This document shows, one piece after another, positions 25,301 through 61,425 of a stretch of 64,000 nt of DNA. The stretch's first letter is position 1, and each line of letters opens with the position of its first letter. The notes beneath the pieces were generated by a model that did not search any database, had not been told where the DNA came from, and saw only the letters and a list, made by a program, of their open reading frames with translations. The position numbers and the translations under genes were made by a program. The stretch is from Prunella strophiata (lineage: Eukaryota; Chordata; Aves; Passeriformes; Prunellidae), in assembly GCA_036583965.1 (NCBI GenBank), contig JAZBQD010000034.1, forward strand, positions 3,348,001-3,412,000, in the 5' to 3' direction.

Positions 25301-28300
25301 CCTGTACCTGCTTCAAAAAACCACAAGAACCAGTTCCAGTTGCTGTTACATTGCCCCATTTGTTGGTGTCTCCACTGTGGCTGAGGCCTGGCTGGGCAGC
25401 TGCTCCCCTCGGCTGTCCCAGGCCAGGGTCCCCTGTGCTGCTGTTGCAGAACGAGCTCACCATCTGCTCCCAGCAAATTCCTGACTGTTCCTGCCTCAAA
25501 GTTTCAGTGCTTTCAGGGTTAAATCCTCAGTTGCTGATCCCCTTAAGCAGGAGTTTGCAGCATGTGGGCACACTGGTTTCTATATTTCTAGATAAAAATC
25601 CCTGCTTTAGCAAACCACTTATGTATAACCAGGTTTGTCCTTCTTGTGGGGTTTTACCTGGTGGCAGGCCAAGTCCCAGACATAAAAAAAGTCTTCCCAG
25701 GACTTGGCACTGAAGTAATGTGTGGAGAATGTTCTTGGCTTAAGAGTTTGTTGTAGCTCTCTGGTTGAGAGTGACTGCCAAGCAGGAATGAGTAGGGAAT
25801 TGTGCTGGGGTACCGGGAGATGCCAGTCCAGGTGTCAGCCCAGCCTGGGGACAGGCACTAGCCCAGGGTCTGACTGGGAGCTCTGCTGGGCCACAGACTC
25901 AATTTTCTGAGCAGAATCCACTGCCCAAGCCCTGGCTGTGCTTGTTTCCATGCCCAGGCAGGCCCAGTGTAGTCACTGAACCCTTTCTCTTTGCACAACC
26001 CCTGTGCTCTGCCGGTGCACTGACAGCCAGTCCCTGGGGTCCCTGTGCTCCCTCTGGTTCCTGTGCTCCCCGTGCTCCCTGTGCCCCCTGTCCCCCGCCC
26101 CAGCTGGCTGGGCAGGACCCAGCAGTGCAAACGATGCATCATTGCCTGTGTCGGGTGCAATTAGCGCCCAGGCTCGTCACATTAGGCTCAGGCTCACATT
26201 GGGCTCAGGCTCTGAGCTGGCAGCACCAGCGCTCTCGAGCTGGCTGTCACTCCCATCCCCACCTCTGCAGCCAAGGGAAATCTCTTCAGGCAGCGCACAC
26301 ACAGTACAAGTAATGGAGCAGCTGGAGGAAGCAGCTCACTGGTGAGCAGGAGCATGGGCTGGCACATTCCTGGTGTAATGAGTTGCCTTCAGAGCACTGT
26401 GTCCAAAGTTATTACTGACCCCACTCCTCACACACATGGTCCTCTCTGCATCTCCCCACTCCCCAATGGGTTATGCTGATTTATCTAAAGGCAAACACCC
26501 ACAGCTCTATTCCTGGTCCTTCCCTCTGTCCCTGCCTGTGTGTCCCTCACTCTGTCCCTTCTCATCTCTTACCTCCATCACTTCACTGTGAGACAAATGC
26601 AAAAACATTTAAAGAAAAAATGTGCTGACCTGGCTCTGTCAAGCAAGGTATTTCTGTCAGAAATACTCCAGGAATTTCAGATCCTGGCTAACAGTGACAA
26701 AATAAGGCAGAGGAAGTTCTTTGGTTGTTTTTTTCTTTCAAAGCTGGAACAGTTGCTGCAGCAAGATCAGAGCCTGGTTTACTGGTCTCTCACTGATTCA
26801 CTGTGCTCTAACCATTCTGGAGCCTCTCTCAAAATTAGGTGGCTTTTGTGTCTGCTTGTCCTTCTGTCATAGATGTGGGAAGGCATTAGGTTTCCCTGGA
26901 GAGAGTGGATAGAAGCACTGGCAGCCAGAGCTCAGTGGGGCCCCGTGAGGGCATCCCCCCCTGCCAGGTGCTGGTGTGGGTCAGCTGGACCCTGGTGCTG
27001 CCTGGACCCTGTCCCTGGGTGCTGACACTCTCTCCTCACTCTGCAGGTGCCCGTGCTTCGGCCCATGGACCTGATGGTGGAGGCCACTCCCCGGAGGGTG
27101 TTTGCCAATGCTCACACCTACCACATCAACTCCATCTCCGTCAACAGCGACTACGAGACCTACATGTCAGCGGATGACCTGAGGATAAACCTGTGGAATT
27201 TTGAAATCACAAATCAAAGTTTTAGTATCCTTTGGTATGTGTGGCTCTGGGGACAGCCCTGGATCCCGGTGAGGTGCAGCCCCAAGGGAAGCAGCCGGGC
27301 TGTGCCCATGCCTATGGGGATGGGGACAGAGCGGGCCCCACACCTGGTTGTGGTGCCTCCCTGCAGGAGCTTCACCCTCTGCAAGGCTGGCAGGAGTTCA
27401 GGAGTACAAAATACTGCTGCCTGCTGTGCACTTGATGGCAAAGCACTGAAGGTCCCCAGGCCCATGTGTCATTCTCAAGGCACTGCCCTCTCAGCTCTGC
27501 CTGTGCTGTGGTGGGATGCCAGGCTGAGTCCAGATGAGGCATCTAGCACTCACATGGAGCCACTCCCTCCACGGCACAGGGCTCAGCTGGCATTGCCAGC
27601 GCTGCTGCTGTCACCAATGTGTGGGTGATACATTTCTGAATTTGCCTGCAGGGTCTGGTGGGGCAGGCAGAGAGGGGGTGGTCTGCAGGTGATGGAGGAG
27701 ACAGATGCCTTGGGGGAGATGGAAGCAGCAATGGTGCCTTGGGGGAGGTGGAAGCAGTAATGATGTGGTCCCCTTACACCCTGCAGCGGGTGACAGGCTG
27801 CCAGTCAGTGCTCTACAAATGAGGTTGTGACAGTCACGCTTGTAGCAGCCACATCGGAAATAATAAACAGGGCACGAATCATTGATGGTATTTATGTGGT
27901 GTTTCCTGCTGAGAAATCCCTGGGGCATGATTTGGGCAGATGGAGAGGATTTCGGCAGTCACGGGCATGTGGCTGTGGGAGCTCTGAGCAGCTGCAGGAG
28001 AGTAGGGCTGTGATGCCTGCTTATTTGTAAGGATGAGGGTGAGGAATACTAAATCTATGACAAACCTCAGGGAGTTCAGATGGCCCAAGGGACTTACATA
28101 GGGGTTTTCTGTTGGTTGTTGTGCCCTGGGCTTTGCTGCCATTGCTGTTTTCAGTATGGTTACTCACCATGGCACAATGTTGCACTAAAAGATATTTACT
28201 GAGGCCTGGCGTGGGTAAGCAGATCAGGTCTCGTGCACCACAGAGGGTCTTCAGGCCGTGGTACCAGAGCTGGGGTTCCCAGCTTAGCAGAAGACATGCT

Positions 28301-31300
28301 GGATCTTGGCCTTTCCCTGCGGGTGTGGGCTGGTTCCAGTCCGTGCTGCAGTTTTGCCCTGTGGTGGTGGTGCCAGCCTGGAGCACACGGTTCTCATGGG
28401 TGAGGGGCAGCCCCGGCGCCCAGAGACATGGCAGGAGCTGGGCTGGGCTCCTTGACTGGCACTGCCAGACATCGTGGACATCAAGCCGGCCAACATGGAG
28501 GAGCTGACAGAGGTGATCACAGCAGCCGAGTTCCACCCACACCACTGCAACACCTTCGTGTACAGCAGCAGCAAGGGCACCATCCGCCTGTGCGACATGC
28601 GCACCGCGGCGCTCTGCGACCGCCACGCCAAGTGTGAGTGTGAACCACGGCCCTCGGGTTAAAAGGGGACAGAAAAGGGAGTACAGAGACCCTCCTGGCC
28701 TTGGGTCTACCCTAGCAGTTCCCTTCTCCTCCGCTGTCCTGGGCTGCAATCCCCATGGCCACTCACCCTTGGGGCCATCTCAGGTTCAGCCTGCTCCCCG
28801 TGGAGGGGCAGCTGGGCAGGCTGCTGCGGGAGCAGGGAGCTGGCACAAGGAGCTGGTGCAGGCAGGGCAGCACCTGCTCAGTGCCAGAGAAAGTAGGTTT
28901 GTTGTGTAAGAGAGAATTAGTGCTCAGAAATCCTTTCCATGAGCTCAGCAGCCCAGATCTGCTTCTGCAGCAGGAGCAAAGCCACGCAAATGCCTTCAGC
29001 CCAAAGCAAAAATAGCTGGCCCAAGCCCCTGCCCTGCCCTGCCACTGGCTTTGGTTCACAGACCCACTCAGGGAGTGGGCAGCACCAGCTTGTGCTGGGA
29101 CCCCATCCTGGCATCTCCTCTGTGTGTGTGTGTGTTGGGAGCCTGGTCATGGCCCTGCCTGTGTGCTGGGACCCCAGTGCCAGCAGAGCCCCTGCTGCTG
29201 CCAGTGCAGGGACCCAGCAGGGTCCGCATGTCCCACAGTAGAGCTGGTGGCCATGGCCCTACTGCCCATTCCCAGAGGCACCCAGGGACAGAGCCCTCAC
29301 AGGGAGACCAGTGCCTCTGTGAGCAACAGAGACACATCCTGGGTTCAGCTGCTTTCTGCCTGCCTGAGATCTTTGTTTTTTCTTGTTGCTGGCACTTTTT
29401 ATATGGAAAAAGCCTGCAGGTTTCTGCCGGTGGTGAAAGGCCGCAGTTCCGTGTCCTGCTGTGAGCAGTGCCTTTTCTGCATTGTAGAGATCATTTATAT
29501 GGGCACTTCAGACATTTTTCCCACTATACTGGAGCTCCAGGACTTGGTGAGGGGCTGATAGATCTAAGCACATGTGGGTGCTGGTACAGCATCATGCAAG
29601 TGCTCTCTCCCAGAAGCTTCCTGTGGTGCCAGGACAGGGTGGCAGTTCCCTGGCCTGAGATCAGGGAACTCCCACCTCAGCTAATGGTGGGGCTTGTCCT
29701 TTCCTCCTGCACAGTTTTTGAAGAGCCTGAAGACCCAAGTAACCGATCATTTTTTTCTGAGATCATCTCCTCAATCTCTGATGTCAAATTCAGCCACAGT
29801 GGAAGGTACATCATGACCCGGGACTACCTCACTGTCAAGGTGTGGGACTTGAACATGGAGAACCGGCCCATTGAGACCTACCAGGTGAGCGTGGCACAGC
29901 CAGCTGCATGCAGCAGTGGGGCCCCCCCTGGGTTCCTTCCTGAGCCACACTCCAGGCCAGTGGCAGGAGGGGCAGGTATGCACCTGTTGTGTGGGAGCTT
30001 TATGCCCATAGATGGTGAGAGTTATTAAATGGGGGCTCAAGTGGCCTGGTGAGTTGTCACCATGTCCCCAGACTGGGGGTGGGTGAGGAGAGAAAGCTCA
30101 GGTGCAGGCAGCTGGGAGAGCCAGGTGGGAGGCCTTGTGCAGAGCAGTAGCCCTGTCACTGTCACCCTTTGCCACTGCCTGGGGGTGCCCAAGCCATGTG
30201 CAGAGCGTGGCTGGTGGTGCTTAGAGGAGGACGGTGGCTGTGGGAGGGCACAGGATGCCAGGCAATGCCCAATGCTGCCAGCTTGGCTGTGGCGAGCGTG
30301 GGGCTGGGCTGGGTGTGCCAGCCCCCTGTCTGCCAGTCCCTGGGCTGAGGTGGCCACTGTGGGGGCTCATCCTGTCCTTCCCACTGGCAGGTCCACGACT
30401 ACCTGCGGAGCAAGCTCTGCTCGCTCTACGAGAACGACTGCATCTTTGACAAGTTTGAGTGTGTCTGGAACGGGTCTGACAGGTGAGCACGGGTCTGACA
30501 GGTGGGCACGGGTCTGACAGGTGGGCACAGGTCTGACATGTGAGCACGGGTCTGACAGGTGGGCACGGGTCTGACAGGTGGGCATGGGTCTGACAGGTGG
30601 GCACACGGCGCTGTGGCTGTGCTCAGCCCCGGGATGCTTTGGTTTGGCCCGAGGGGCCCCTGGCCCCTTGGCAGCCCCTTCCCTGGCCTTTGGCTGGGTG
30701 CAGGGTCTGGACAGGTGTGGCAGGGACCCCCTACACCTGCAGCCTGTACAGAAGGGGGGATGTCTGAGGGTTCCACTCTCTCCTGGACAGAGTCACCCAC
30801 AGCTGGAGGAAGGGGTTTAGCTTCAGATTGCCAGAATCTGGGGATAATGAGTCTCCGGGTGTGACTTACACCGAGCTGGGTGGCAGGAAGTATTTGTGAG
30901 CCCCTGGCAGGGCTGTCATGGTTTTTGTCTGAGCCATCAGAGTGAACTGACAAAGCACAGCTGGGCCTGAGACAAATTCCAGTGCTTACCCAAATCTCAT
31001 TATGCCTCTGAATGTTCAGTCTTGCTCTGGTCACCAGCAGTTTGCCTCTGAAAAGGTGTGAAAATCATCTGTCCTTCCTCGTTGCAGTGTCATCATGACG
31101 GGCTCCTACAACAACTTCTTCCGCATGTTCGACCGCAACACCAAGCGCGACGTGACGCTGGAGGCGTCGCGGGAGAACAGCAAACCCCGTGCCATCCTCA
31201 AACCCCGCAAGGTCTGCGTGGGTGGGAAGCGCAGGAAAGACGAGATCAGTGTGGACAGTCTGGACTTTAGCAAAAAGATCCTGCACACAGCTTGGCACCC

Positions 31301-31367
31301 CTCTGAGAACATCATCGCTGTGGCAGCCACGAACAACTTGTACATATTCCAGGACAAGGTTAACTAG
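19259..31367 (+). CDS. PPP2R2B: PP2A regulatory subunit B55-beta, eight C-terminal coding exons (partial gene)
   Basis: This is a B-family (B55) regulatory subunit of protein phosphatase 2A, a seven-bladed WD40 propeller that binds the scaffold A and catalytic C subunits and selects substrates; the beta form is mainly neuronal. Exons are 19259-19356, 20644-20809, 21989-22101, 27047-27224, 28469-28633, 29715-29884, 30391-30482 and 31088-31367. Their lengths (98, 166, 113, 178, 165, 170, 92 and 280 bp) keep frame and give 419 residues plus TAG, about residues 24-443 of the usual 443. WD-type blade ends are visible ([24 protein letters not shown]), as are the family strings [13 protein letters not shown] and [11 protein letters not shown]. 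The beta paralogue is chosen over alpha from [15 protein letters not shown] and [10 protein letters not shown], and from TCERG1 as convergent neighbour. The start codon exon is not in the window. Residues unlike human (from memory) include [17 protein letters not shown] and [11 protein letters not shown]. Confidence 0.96.
19357..20643 (+). other. PPP2R2B intron
   Basis: 1.29 kb. Contains an imperfect pyrimidine-rich repeat (20336-20530) and, just before the next exon, a CpG-rich stretch at 20540-20630. No separate gene seen. Confidence 0.85.
20336..20530 (+). repeat. Degenerate 10-bp-like pyrimidine repeat (ccattccctctccattcc type)
   Basis: About 195 bases made of variants of ccattccctct and ccattcctgct, with strong strand asymmetry (C/T on the PPP2R2B sense strand). 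It lies about 115 bases upstream of the exon at 20644. Confidence 0.8.
20644..20809 (+). CDS. PPP2R2B: PPP2R2B exon: second blade region
   Basis: 166-bp exon between tcgcag and G|gtacgt. It encodes [20 protein letters not shown], then [19 protein letters not shown] and [16 protein letters not shown] plus one base of the next Asp codon. SKNQ and PQQNAAYF favour the beta over the alpha paralogue. Confidence 0.96.
20810..21988 (+). other. PPP2R2B intron, AT-rich
   Basis: 1.18 kb. The part 20935-21500 is AT-rich with several TAATTA/ATTAAT homeodomain-type motifs (for example gattaattatacagcataa at 21223-21242) and may hold conserved non-coding sequence. No gene seen. Confidence 0.8.
21989..22101 (+). 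CDS. PPP2R2B: PPP2R2B exon with WD-type end KTVKLWKV
   Basis: 113-bp exon between ctccccag and CGG|gtgagt. It encodes (D)[20 protein letters not shown] followed by [17 protein letters not shown]. The last part differs from the human KDEEGRLRDPATITTLR recalled from memory; it lies in a known variable loop of the family. Confidence 0.95.
22102..27046 (+). other. PPP2R2B intron, 4.9 kb
   Basis: No exon, RNA gene or clear transposon. It begins with a 28-bp triplicate at 22168-22252. AT-rich islands at about 23390-23600 and 25015-25170 stand out from GC-rich surroundings. Confidence 0.8.
22168..22252. repeat. 28-bp unit repeated three times
   Basis: Units at 22168, 22196 and 22224 (28, 28 and 29 bases) share cctgctggtgtcactgtgtg and end tggga. 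Small local tandem duplication in the intron. Confidence 0.85.
27047..27224 (+). CDS. PPP2R2B: PPP2R2B exon: [17 protein letters not shown] to NQSF
   Basis: 178-bp exon after ctctgcag. It encodes [40 protein letters not shown] and [19 protein letters not shown] plus the first base of Asn. The donor A|gtatcc is weak (A at -1, TCC at +4 to +6), but the next exon starts AC ATC GTG GAC and restores Asn-Ile-Val-Asp, so the junction is firm. Confidence 0.95.
27225..28468 (+). other. PPP2R2B intron
   Basis: 1.24 kb, no gene seen. A low-CpG stretch at about 27820-27910 (ggaaataataaacagggcac region) looks more constrained than its surroundings; this is an impression, not a measurement. Confidence 0.8.
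28469..28633 (+). CDS. PPP2R2B: PPP2R2B exon: [12 protein letters not shown] to CDRHAK
   Basis: 165-bp exon between ctgccag and T|gtgagt. It encodes [40 protein letters not shown] and [14 protein letters not shown] plus one base of Phe. It is unusually GC- and CpG-rich at its 3' end compared with flanking intron, as is common in bird exons. Confidence 0.95.
28634..29714 (+). other. PPP2R2B intron
   Basis: 1.08 kb, no gene seen. Contains a short (TG)n run at 29121-29135. Confidence 0.85.
29715..29884 (+). CDS. PPP2R2B: PPP2R2B exon: [14 protein letters not shown] to ETYQ
   Basis: 170-bp exon between cctgcacag and CAG|gtgagc. It encodes [40 protein letters not shown] and [30 protein letters not shown] is a diagnostic B55 string. 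Confidence 0.96.
29885..30390 (+). other. PPP2R2B intron
   Basis: 506 bases, GC-rich, nothing else recognised. Confidence 0.85.
30391..30482 (+). CDS. PPP2R2B: PPP2R2B exon: [17 protein letters not shown]
   Basis: 92-bp exon between ccactggcag and AG|gtgagc. It encodes [20 protein letters not shown] and [10 protein letters not shown] plus two bases of Ser. Its last 11 bases and its donor form the first unit of a 19-bp tandem repeat that runs on into the intron (30472-30604). Confidence 0.96.
30472..30604 (+). repeat. 19-bp repeat, seven units, containing an exon end and its splice donor
   Basis: Units start at 30472, 30491, 30510, 30529, 30548, 30567 and 30586. The consensus is gggtctgacaggtgggcac. 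The first 11 bases of unit 1 are the last 11 coding bases of the PPP2R2B exon 30391-30482, and its gtgagc is the native donor. Copies 2, 3, 5, 6 and 7 keep AG|gtgggc; copy 4 is altered to acatgtgagc. Confidence 0.95.
30605..31087 (+). other. PPP2R2B last intron, remainder
   Basis: No further feature recognised; ends in a pyrimidine-rich tract before the acceptor at 31087. Confidence 0.85.
31088..31367 (+). CDS. PPP2R2B: PPP2R2B terminal coding exon
   Basis: Last coding exon, 280 bp to the TAG stop at 31365-31367, after the acceptor cgttgcag. It encodes [20 protein letters not shown] and ends [11 protein letters not shown], the usual C-terminus of B55-beta. [20 protein letters not shown] separates beta from alpha (which has ...CASGKRKKDE..., recalled). 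Confidence 0.97.
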
Positions 31368-31426
31368 GAGGACCAGGTCTTCTTTAGGAATCTCATGTAA
31401 CCAGTAAACACAAGGTCTCAACTGTT

Positions 31427-31498
31427 CCTTTTTTCTTTTTTTTTTTTTCCTTTCTTTTTTTCTTTCTTTCTTTCTTTCTTTCCCTTTCCTTCCTGTTC
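31427..31498 (+). repeat. Poly-T / (CTTT)n pyrimidine tract in 3' UTR
   Basis: About 70 bases of nearly pure pyrimidine on the sense strand, with a T run and about five tandem CTTT units. This is simple sequence just after the PPP2R2B stop; such tracts bind PTB-like proteins in general, but no function is shown here. Confidence 0.8.
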
Positions 31499-32228
31499 TT
31501 TGTTCAGTTCCTGCTCTGCAGATCGCAGTTGTGCAGAGGAGCGCTGGGGCACTCCAGCCCAGGGGCCACTGGGGGCACCCCCCAGACACCAGATTTACAC
31601 AGGGAGAGCTGAGCCTTCTTACAGGGCAGTGTAAGGATGTCAGGCGTGGCTGTCCCATGTCCCCAGGCAGTGCTGGGGTGGCAGTGGCCCTCTGCTGATG
31701 GCTGAGGAGGTGATGTGGAGGGGGCTGTCAGCTGGGGACAGGATTGATGGGGTAACACATTGTGGGCTCTGGCCAGCCCTGGCTGTGGTCCCAGTCCAAT
31801 TGCTTTAAACCTGATCCCAGAAATATTCCACCTGTTGTGTGGAAGATTGGAATATTGCCTCTCTTTGCCATTTTCCACATTTGTCTTTTTATTGCAATTG
31901 TTTTGTATTTTACCAACAGAGACAGCAAAACCAAACATAAAATGGAAAAGTTCAGTTTTGCAATGGACAAGTTTAAGGGGCAGGGGGTATGTGCTGCACC
32001 TCCAGCTGTGTCTGCTCCAGCCAGGCTGCCCCCCAGCCCCAGAACCCTCCTGAGGATTTGGCTTTGTAGATACTGTGGTGCCTTCTTTGGTATATGAAAT
32101 ACCTTTATAAACGATGCTTCCGACCTGCATTGATCGCAAACCAAACCAACCCTGGGCTCTGCTGCAGTTCTGGGCTTTGCTTTGGTCATTTTTCTCATTC
32201 TGTTGTGAGCTCTTGCATGTCGTGACTG

Positions 32229-32266
32229 ACTGTCTCTCTCTCTTTCTCTCTCTTTCTCTCTTTTTT
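32229..32266 (+). repeat. (TC)n / TTTC simple repeat
   Basis: A run of CT dinucleotides interspersed with TTTCTC, followed by a T run, immediately upstream of the AU-rich element in the PPP2R2B 3' UTR. Confidence 0.75.
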
Positions 32267-32271
32267 AATTA

Positions 32272-32286
32272 ATTTATTTATTTATT
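32272..32286 (+). promoter_or_regulatory. AU-rich element (three overlapping ATTTA)
   Basis: The sequence ATTTATTTATTTATT gives three overlapping AUUUA pentamers on the sense strand of the PPP2R2B 3' UTR, in an AT-rich context. This is a classic class of mRNA-stability element; activity is inferred only from the motif. Confidence 0.5.
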
Positions 32287-32423
32287 CAATTTTTTTAAGA
32301 TAAAGTATAAGTTGCTAATTTATGACCTAAAAAAAATCCAACTGTGTATTGCTGTTAGCCCCTGACTGTGTCAGAGAGAGGCTGTCTGCAGTCCTACATT
32401 ATAATAACAATGATGATAATAAT

Positions 32424-32429
32424 AATAAA
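32424..32429 (+). promoter_or_regulatory. Candidate poly(A) signal of PPP2R2B (proximal)
   Basis: AATAAA at the end of an (ATA)n-like stretch, about 1.06 kb after the stop codon. Confidence 0.5.
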
Positions 32430-32973
32430 ACCGGTAACTCTTTCTCTTTGCATGGCGAGGCTGCCTCTTTCTACTCTACAGATTGGTCAGGTCCCTCTTT
32501 ACTTGAGTAACTGTTCAAAAAAAAAAAAAAGATTGACTGGATTATCTGTATATCTAAAAACTGCTCCTGCAGCAAGAAGCAAATGAAGTCAACTACAAAA
32601 TTCAACACGGTCACTTTGGCAGTGGTTCCATGCAAGGGTGACCCTGTTGCCATCCCTCCTGAGGGGGCAGCTGGAACCCCCAGCACCCGAGGCCTTCAGG
32701 GATCGGACACGAGTCACCAGGGCCAGGTGTCCCCTGGACAGCCTCTCTGCGGGCACCATGAGGATCATGGCATGCCCCGACCAGGAAAAGGAACTGCTAC
32801 CCACCCAGAGAGCTCATGGACTGCATGGAAAACCAGGAGCTGGTTGGAGGCAGGGGCCCCCCACACGCCACTTTCAGAGGAGCCATTCCAAGGAAGAACA
32901 AAGTGCACTGGCTTATGGATTTATTCCAAGGGATGACCTTCAGGAGTAACTTTTTTTTTAAATGAAATGGTAA

Positions 32974-32979
32974 AATAAA
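32974..32979 (+). promoter_or_regulatory. Candidate poly(A) signal of PPP2R2B (distal)
   Basis: AATAAA within taaaataaaatagc about 1.6 kb after the stop. It would be an alternative longer 3' end. Confidence 0.35.
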
Positions 32980-33944
32980 ATAGCAAGAGAAAATGCACCA
33001 TTTTATAAGAAAATGCTCCTTTTTGGTTCTGTAAGGAGAGCCTATGCTGCAGTGTCAGAAGTAAAGTTGTCCCAAATGTGTCTGTGTGCAGTCGATGCCT
33101 GCTGCGCCTCTCGCGCCTCGGGACATGGCTCGGGGCTCCTGGGCTGAGGGTGCCTGGGGCTGTGCTGAGAGGGGACACCAGAGGATGGATGCCCAAGCCC
33201 CCAAGGAGTCTGGGTCCTCCTGAGGGTGCTGGGGGGCACTGTGTAACGTGGGAGTGGGAGCACTGCACAGGAACCTCAGTACTGCATACAGCCCTGGAAG
33301 GAGCTGCCGGCCCCTCCCCAGTCCCTGCCCTAATTCTGGGCTGCTCCTGGTGATGAATTCAAGCAGCAGCCCTTAATTAACAGCTGCAGGGCACGGACTG
33401 TGCAGTCAGGGAGATGTTCCTCAGACATTCATTTACCTTCACATTAGCTGCAGGACCTTAATCAACTGAAACAGAAGGAACCCAGCCCTGGCTCTGGTCC
33501 ATCGTGTACAGCACATTCTGGGTTGCTGGATCTGGTTGTTCCACAAGGCAGAACTTAGTTCAGCTTCTTTCAAAAGCAGAGTTTCTTTCCCTTTCTTAAG
33601 CTTGCTTGGATTTAACCTCTGCCCTGCTGTGAGTGCTTGGCCACAGAGGGCAGGGCCAGCCAGGGGACCTCCTGGGCTGCCGTAGGAACGGTGCTAGGGA
33701 AAGAACCCGGCTCTACAAGCACTGCTGGCTCACGTTTAAGCAACAGGCAAAAGAGCTGAACTGGAAAATCATTCTGCTCACACCCCCTGCCCACATGCTG
33801 ACCCCACACTGCTCAGTGCCACAGGCCCTGTTCTGCCAACCACAGCCAAGAATGTAGGCAGGATCACTTCACTCATTTGCTTTACTCATAAATTCACAAG
33901 TCCAACAAAATCCAACAGAAATCGGGATTAGGCCTGTACAATCC
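32980..33944. other. Short intergenic stretch between the two gene ends
   Basis: Sequence between the distal PPP2R2B poly(A) candidate and the TCERG1 3' end. No ORF with family resemblance, no RNA gene and no clear transposable element was seen. It is GC-rich around 33090-33330 and otherwise unremarkable. Confidence 0.5.
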
Positions 33945-33962
33945 ATATATAAAAAGGGTTGG

Positions 33963-33968
33963 TTTATT
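33963..33968 (-). promoter_or_regulatory. Candidate poly(A) signal of TCERG1 (distal)
   Basis: AATAAA read on the - strand, in acaataaacc, about 875 bases after the stop. Confidence 0.4.
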
Positions 33969-34115
33969 GTAGTTCAAATACATAAACTGAACAATCCCAA
34001 CATTTCAAAATTAAACTTTAGAAACACAAGTTCAACATTCAAAACAGGAGTATAGTTTACAAGAATTGCCCAGAGGGGGTATGCACAGTCTAATCCAGAA
34101 GTATGTAAAGATCAC

Positions 34116-34121
34116 TTTATT
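34116..34121 (-). promoter_or_regulatory. Candidate poly(A) signal of TCERG1 (proximal)
   Basis: AATAAA read on the - strand (ttgtttcaataaagtgat-type context), about 720 bases after the TCERG1 stop. Confidence 0.45.
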
Positions 34122-34841
34122 GTAAATAAAAATGTGTTTATACAACCGTCCTGGCCTGCTCGGTCACCTCTGGGATTTCCAGCTTCGAGCAAAACTCATT
34201 AGACAGAACTTCACTTGGGCAGAGCAACCTGACTGCTGCAAATCGATGGCTGGGGGCAGGAACAGAGCAGCCTGTGAATAAACCTGGTTTGGTCTCCAAG
34301 TCCCTGTTCTCCACTCGGTTCTAACATATTTAGTTCCATTCCCAAGGGTGGAAGCAGATAACTGGGACTGGTGTTCCCAGAGTGGGCTGTCAGTGATCAG
34401 TAATGAGAGCTACCAGAGCGTGTCACCTCCTCCTGCCCGGGCTGCGGGCACCAGGAGGCAGGTGGTGGCACACATGTAGGACACGCTCAAACCACACCAC
34501 CATCACCCTTGGGGCTCACATGTAGGACACTGCTGAGAGGAAAGCCACAGGTACCAGACACACACACCTCACACACACCACCCTGAGACCCACAGTCACC
34601 AGACAGCCCACACCTTGGGATTTGTCACTCATGCTCCGATCAACTCATAAATATCTTTAATGTGAGTTTTTGTTGTTGTTGGTTTACCCCCAGAGATCAT
34701 TTCATGTTCACTAATGCTGCCTCTGCCTCTGCTCCTCAGATGTCTGAATATATTCACGGCAATGGATGTGTGTAACCTGACAGATGGCTCATGCAAGCGT
34801 TTGGATTTACCAGACACCCTTGGCTCAGGAGCATCCCGTGG

Positions 34842-61420
<26,579 letters not shown>

Positions 61421-61425
<5 letters not shown>

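Larger units (their letters stand above)
31368..32979 (+). other. PPP2R2B: PPP2R2B 3' untranslated region (approximate end)
   Basis: Non-coding sequence following the stop codon. It contains a long pyrimidine tract (31427-31498), an AT-rich stretch with an AU-rich element (32272-32286), and two candidate poly(A) signals at 32424-32429 and 32974-32979. The first is the likelier major end because sequence up to it looks AT-rich and UTR-like; the true cleavage site cannot be fixed here. Confidence 0.6.
33945..34841 (-). other. TCERG1: TCERG1 3' untranslated region (approximate end)
   Basis: Sequence after the TCERG1 stop on the - strand. Two candidate poly(A) signals lie at 34116-34121 and 33963-33968 (AATAAA on the - strand), giving a 3' UTR of about 0.75 or 0.9 kb. 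The end given here is estimated from the distal signal. Confidence 0.5.
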
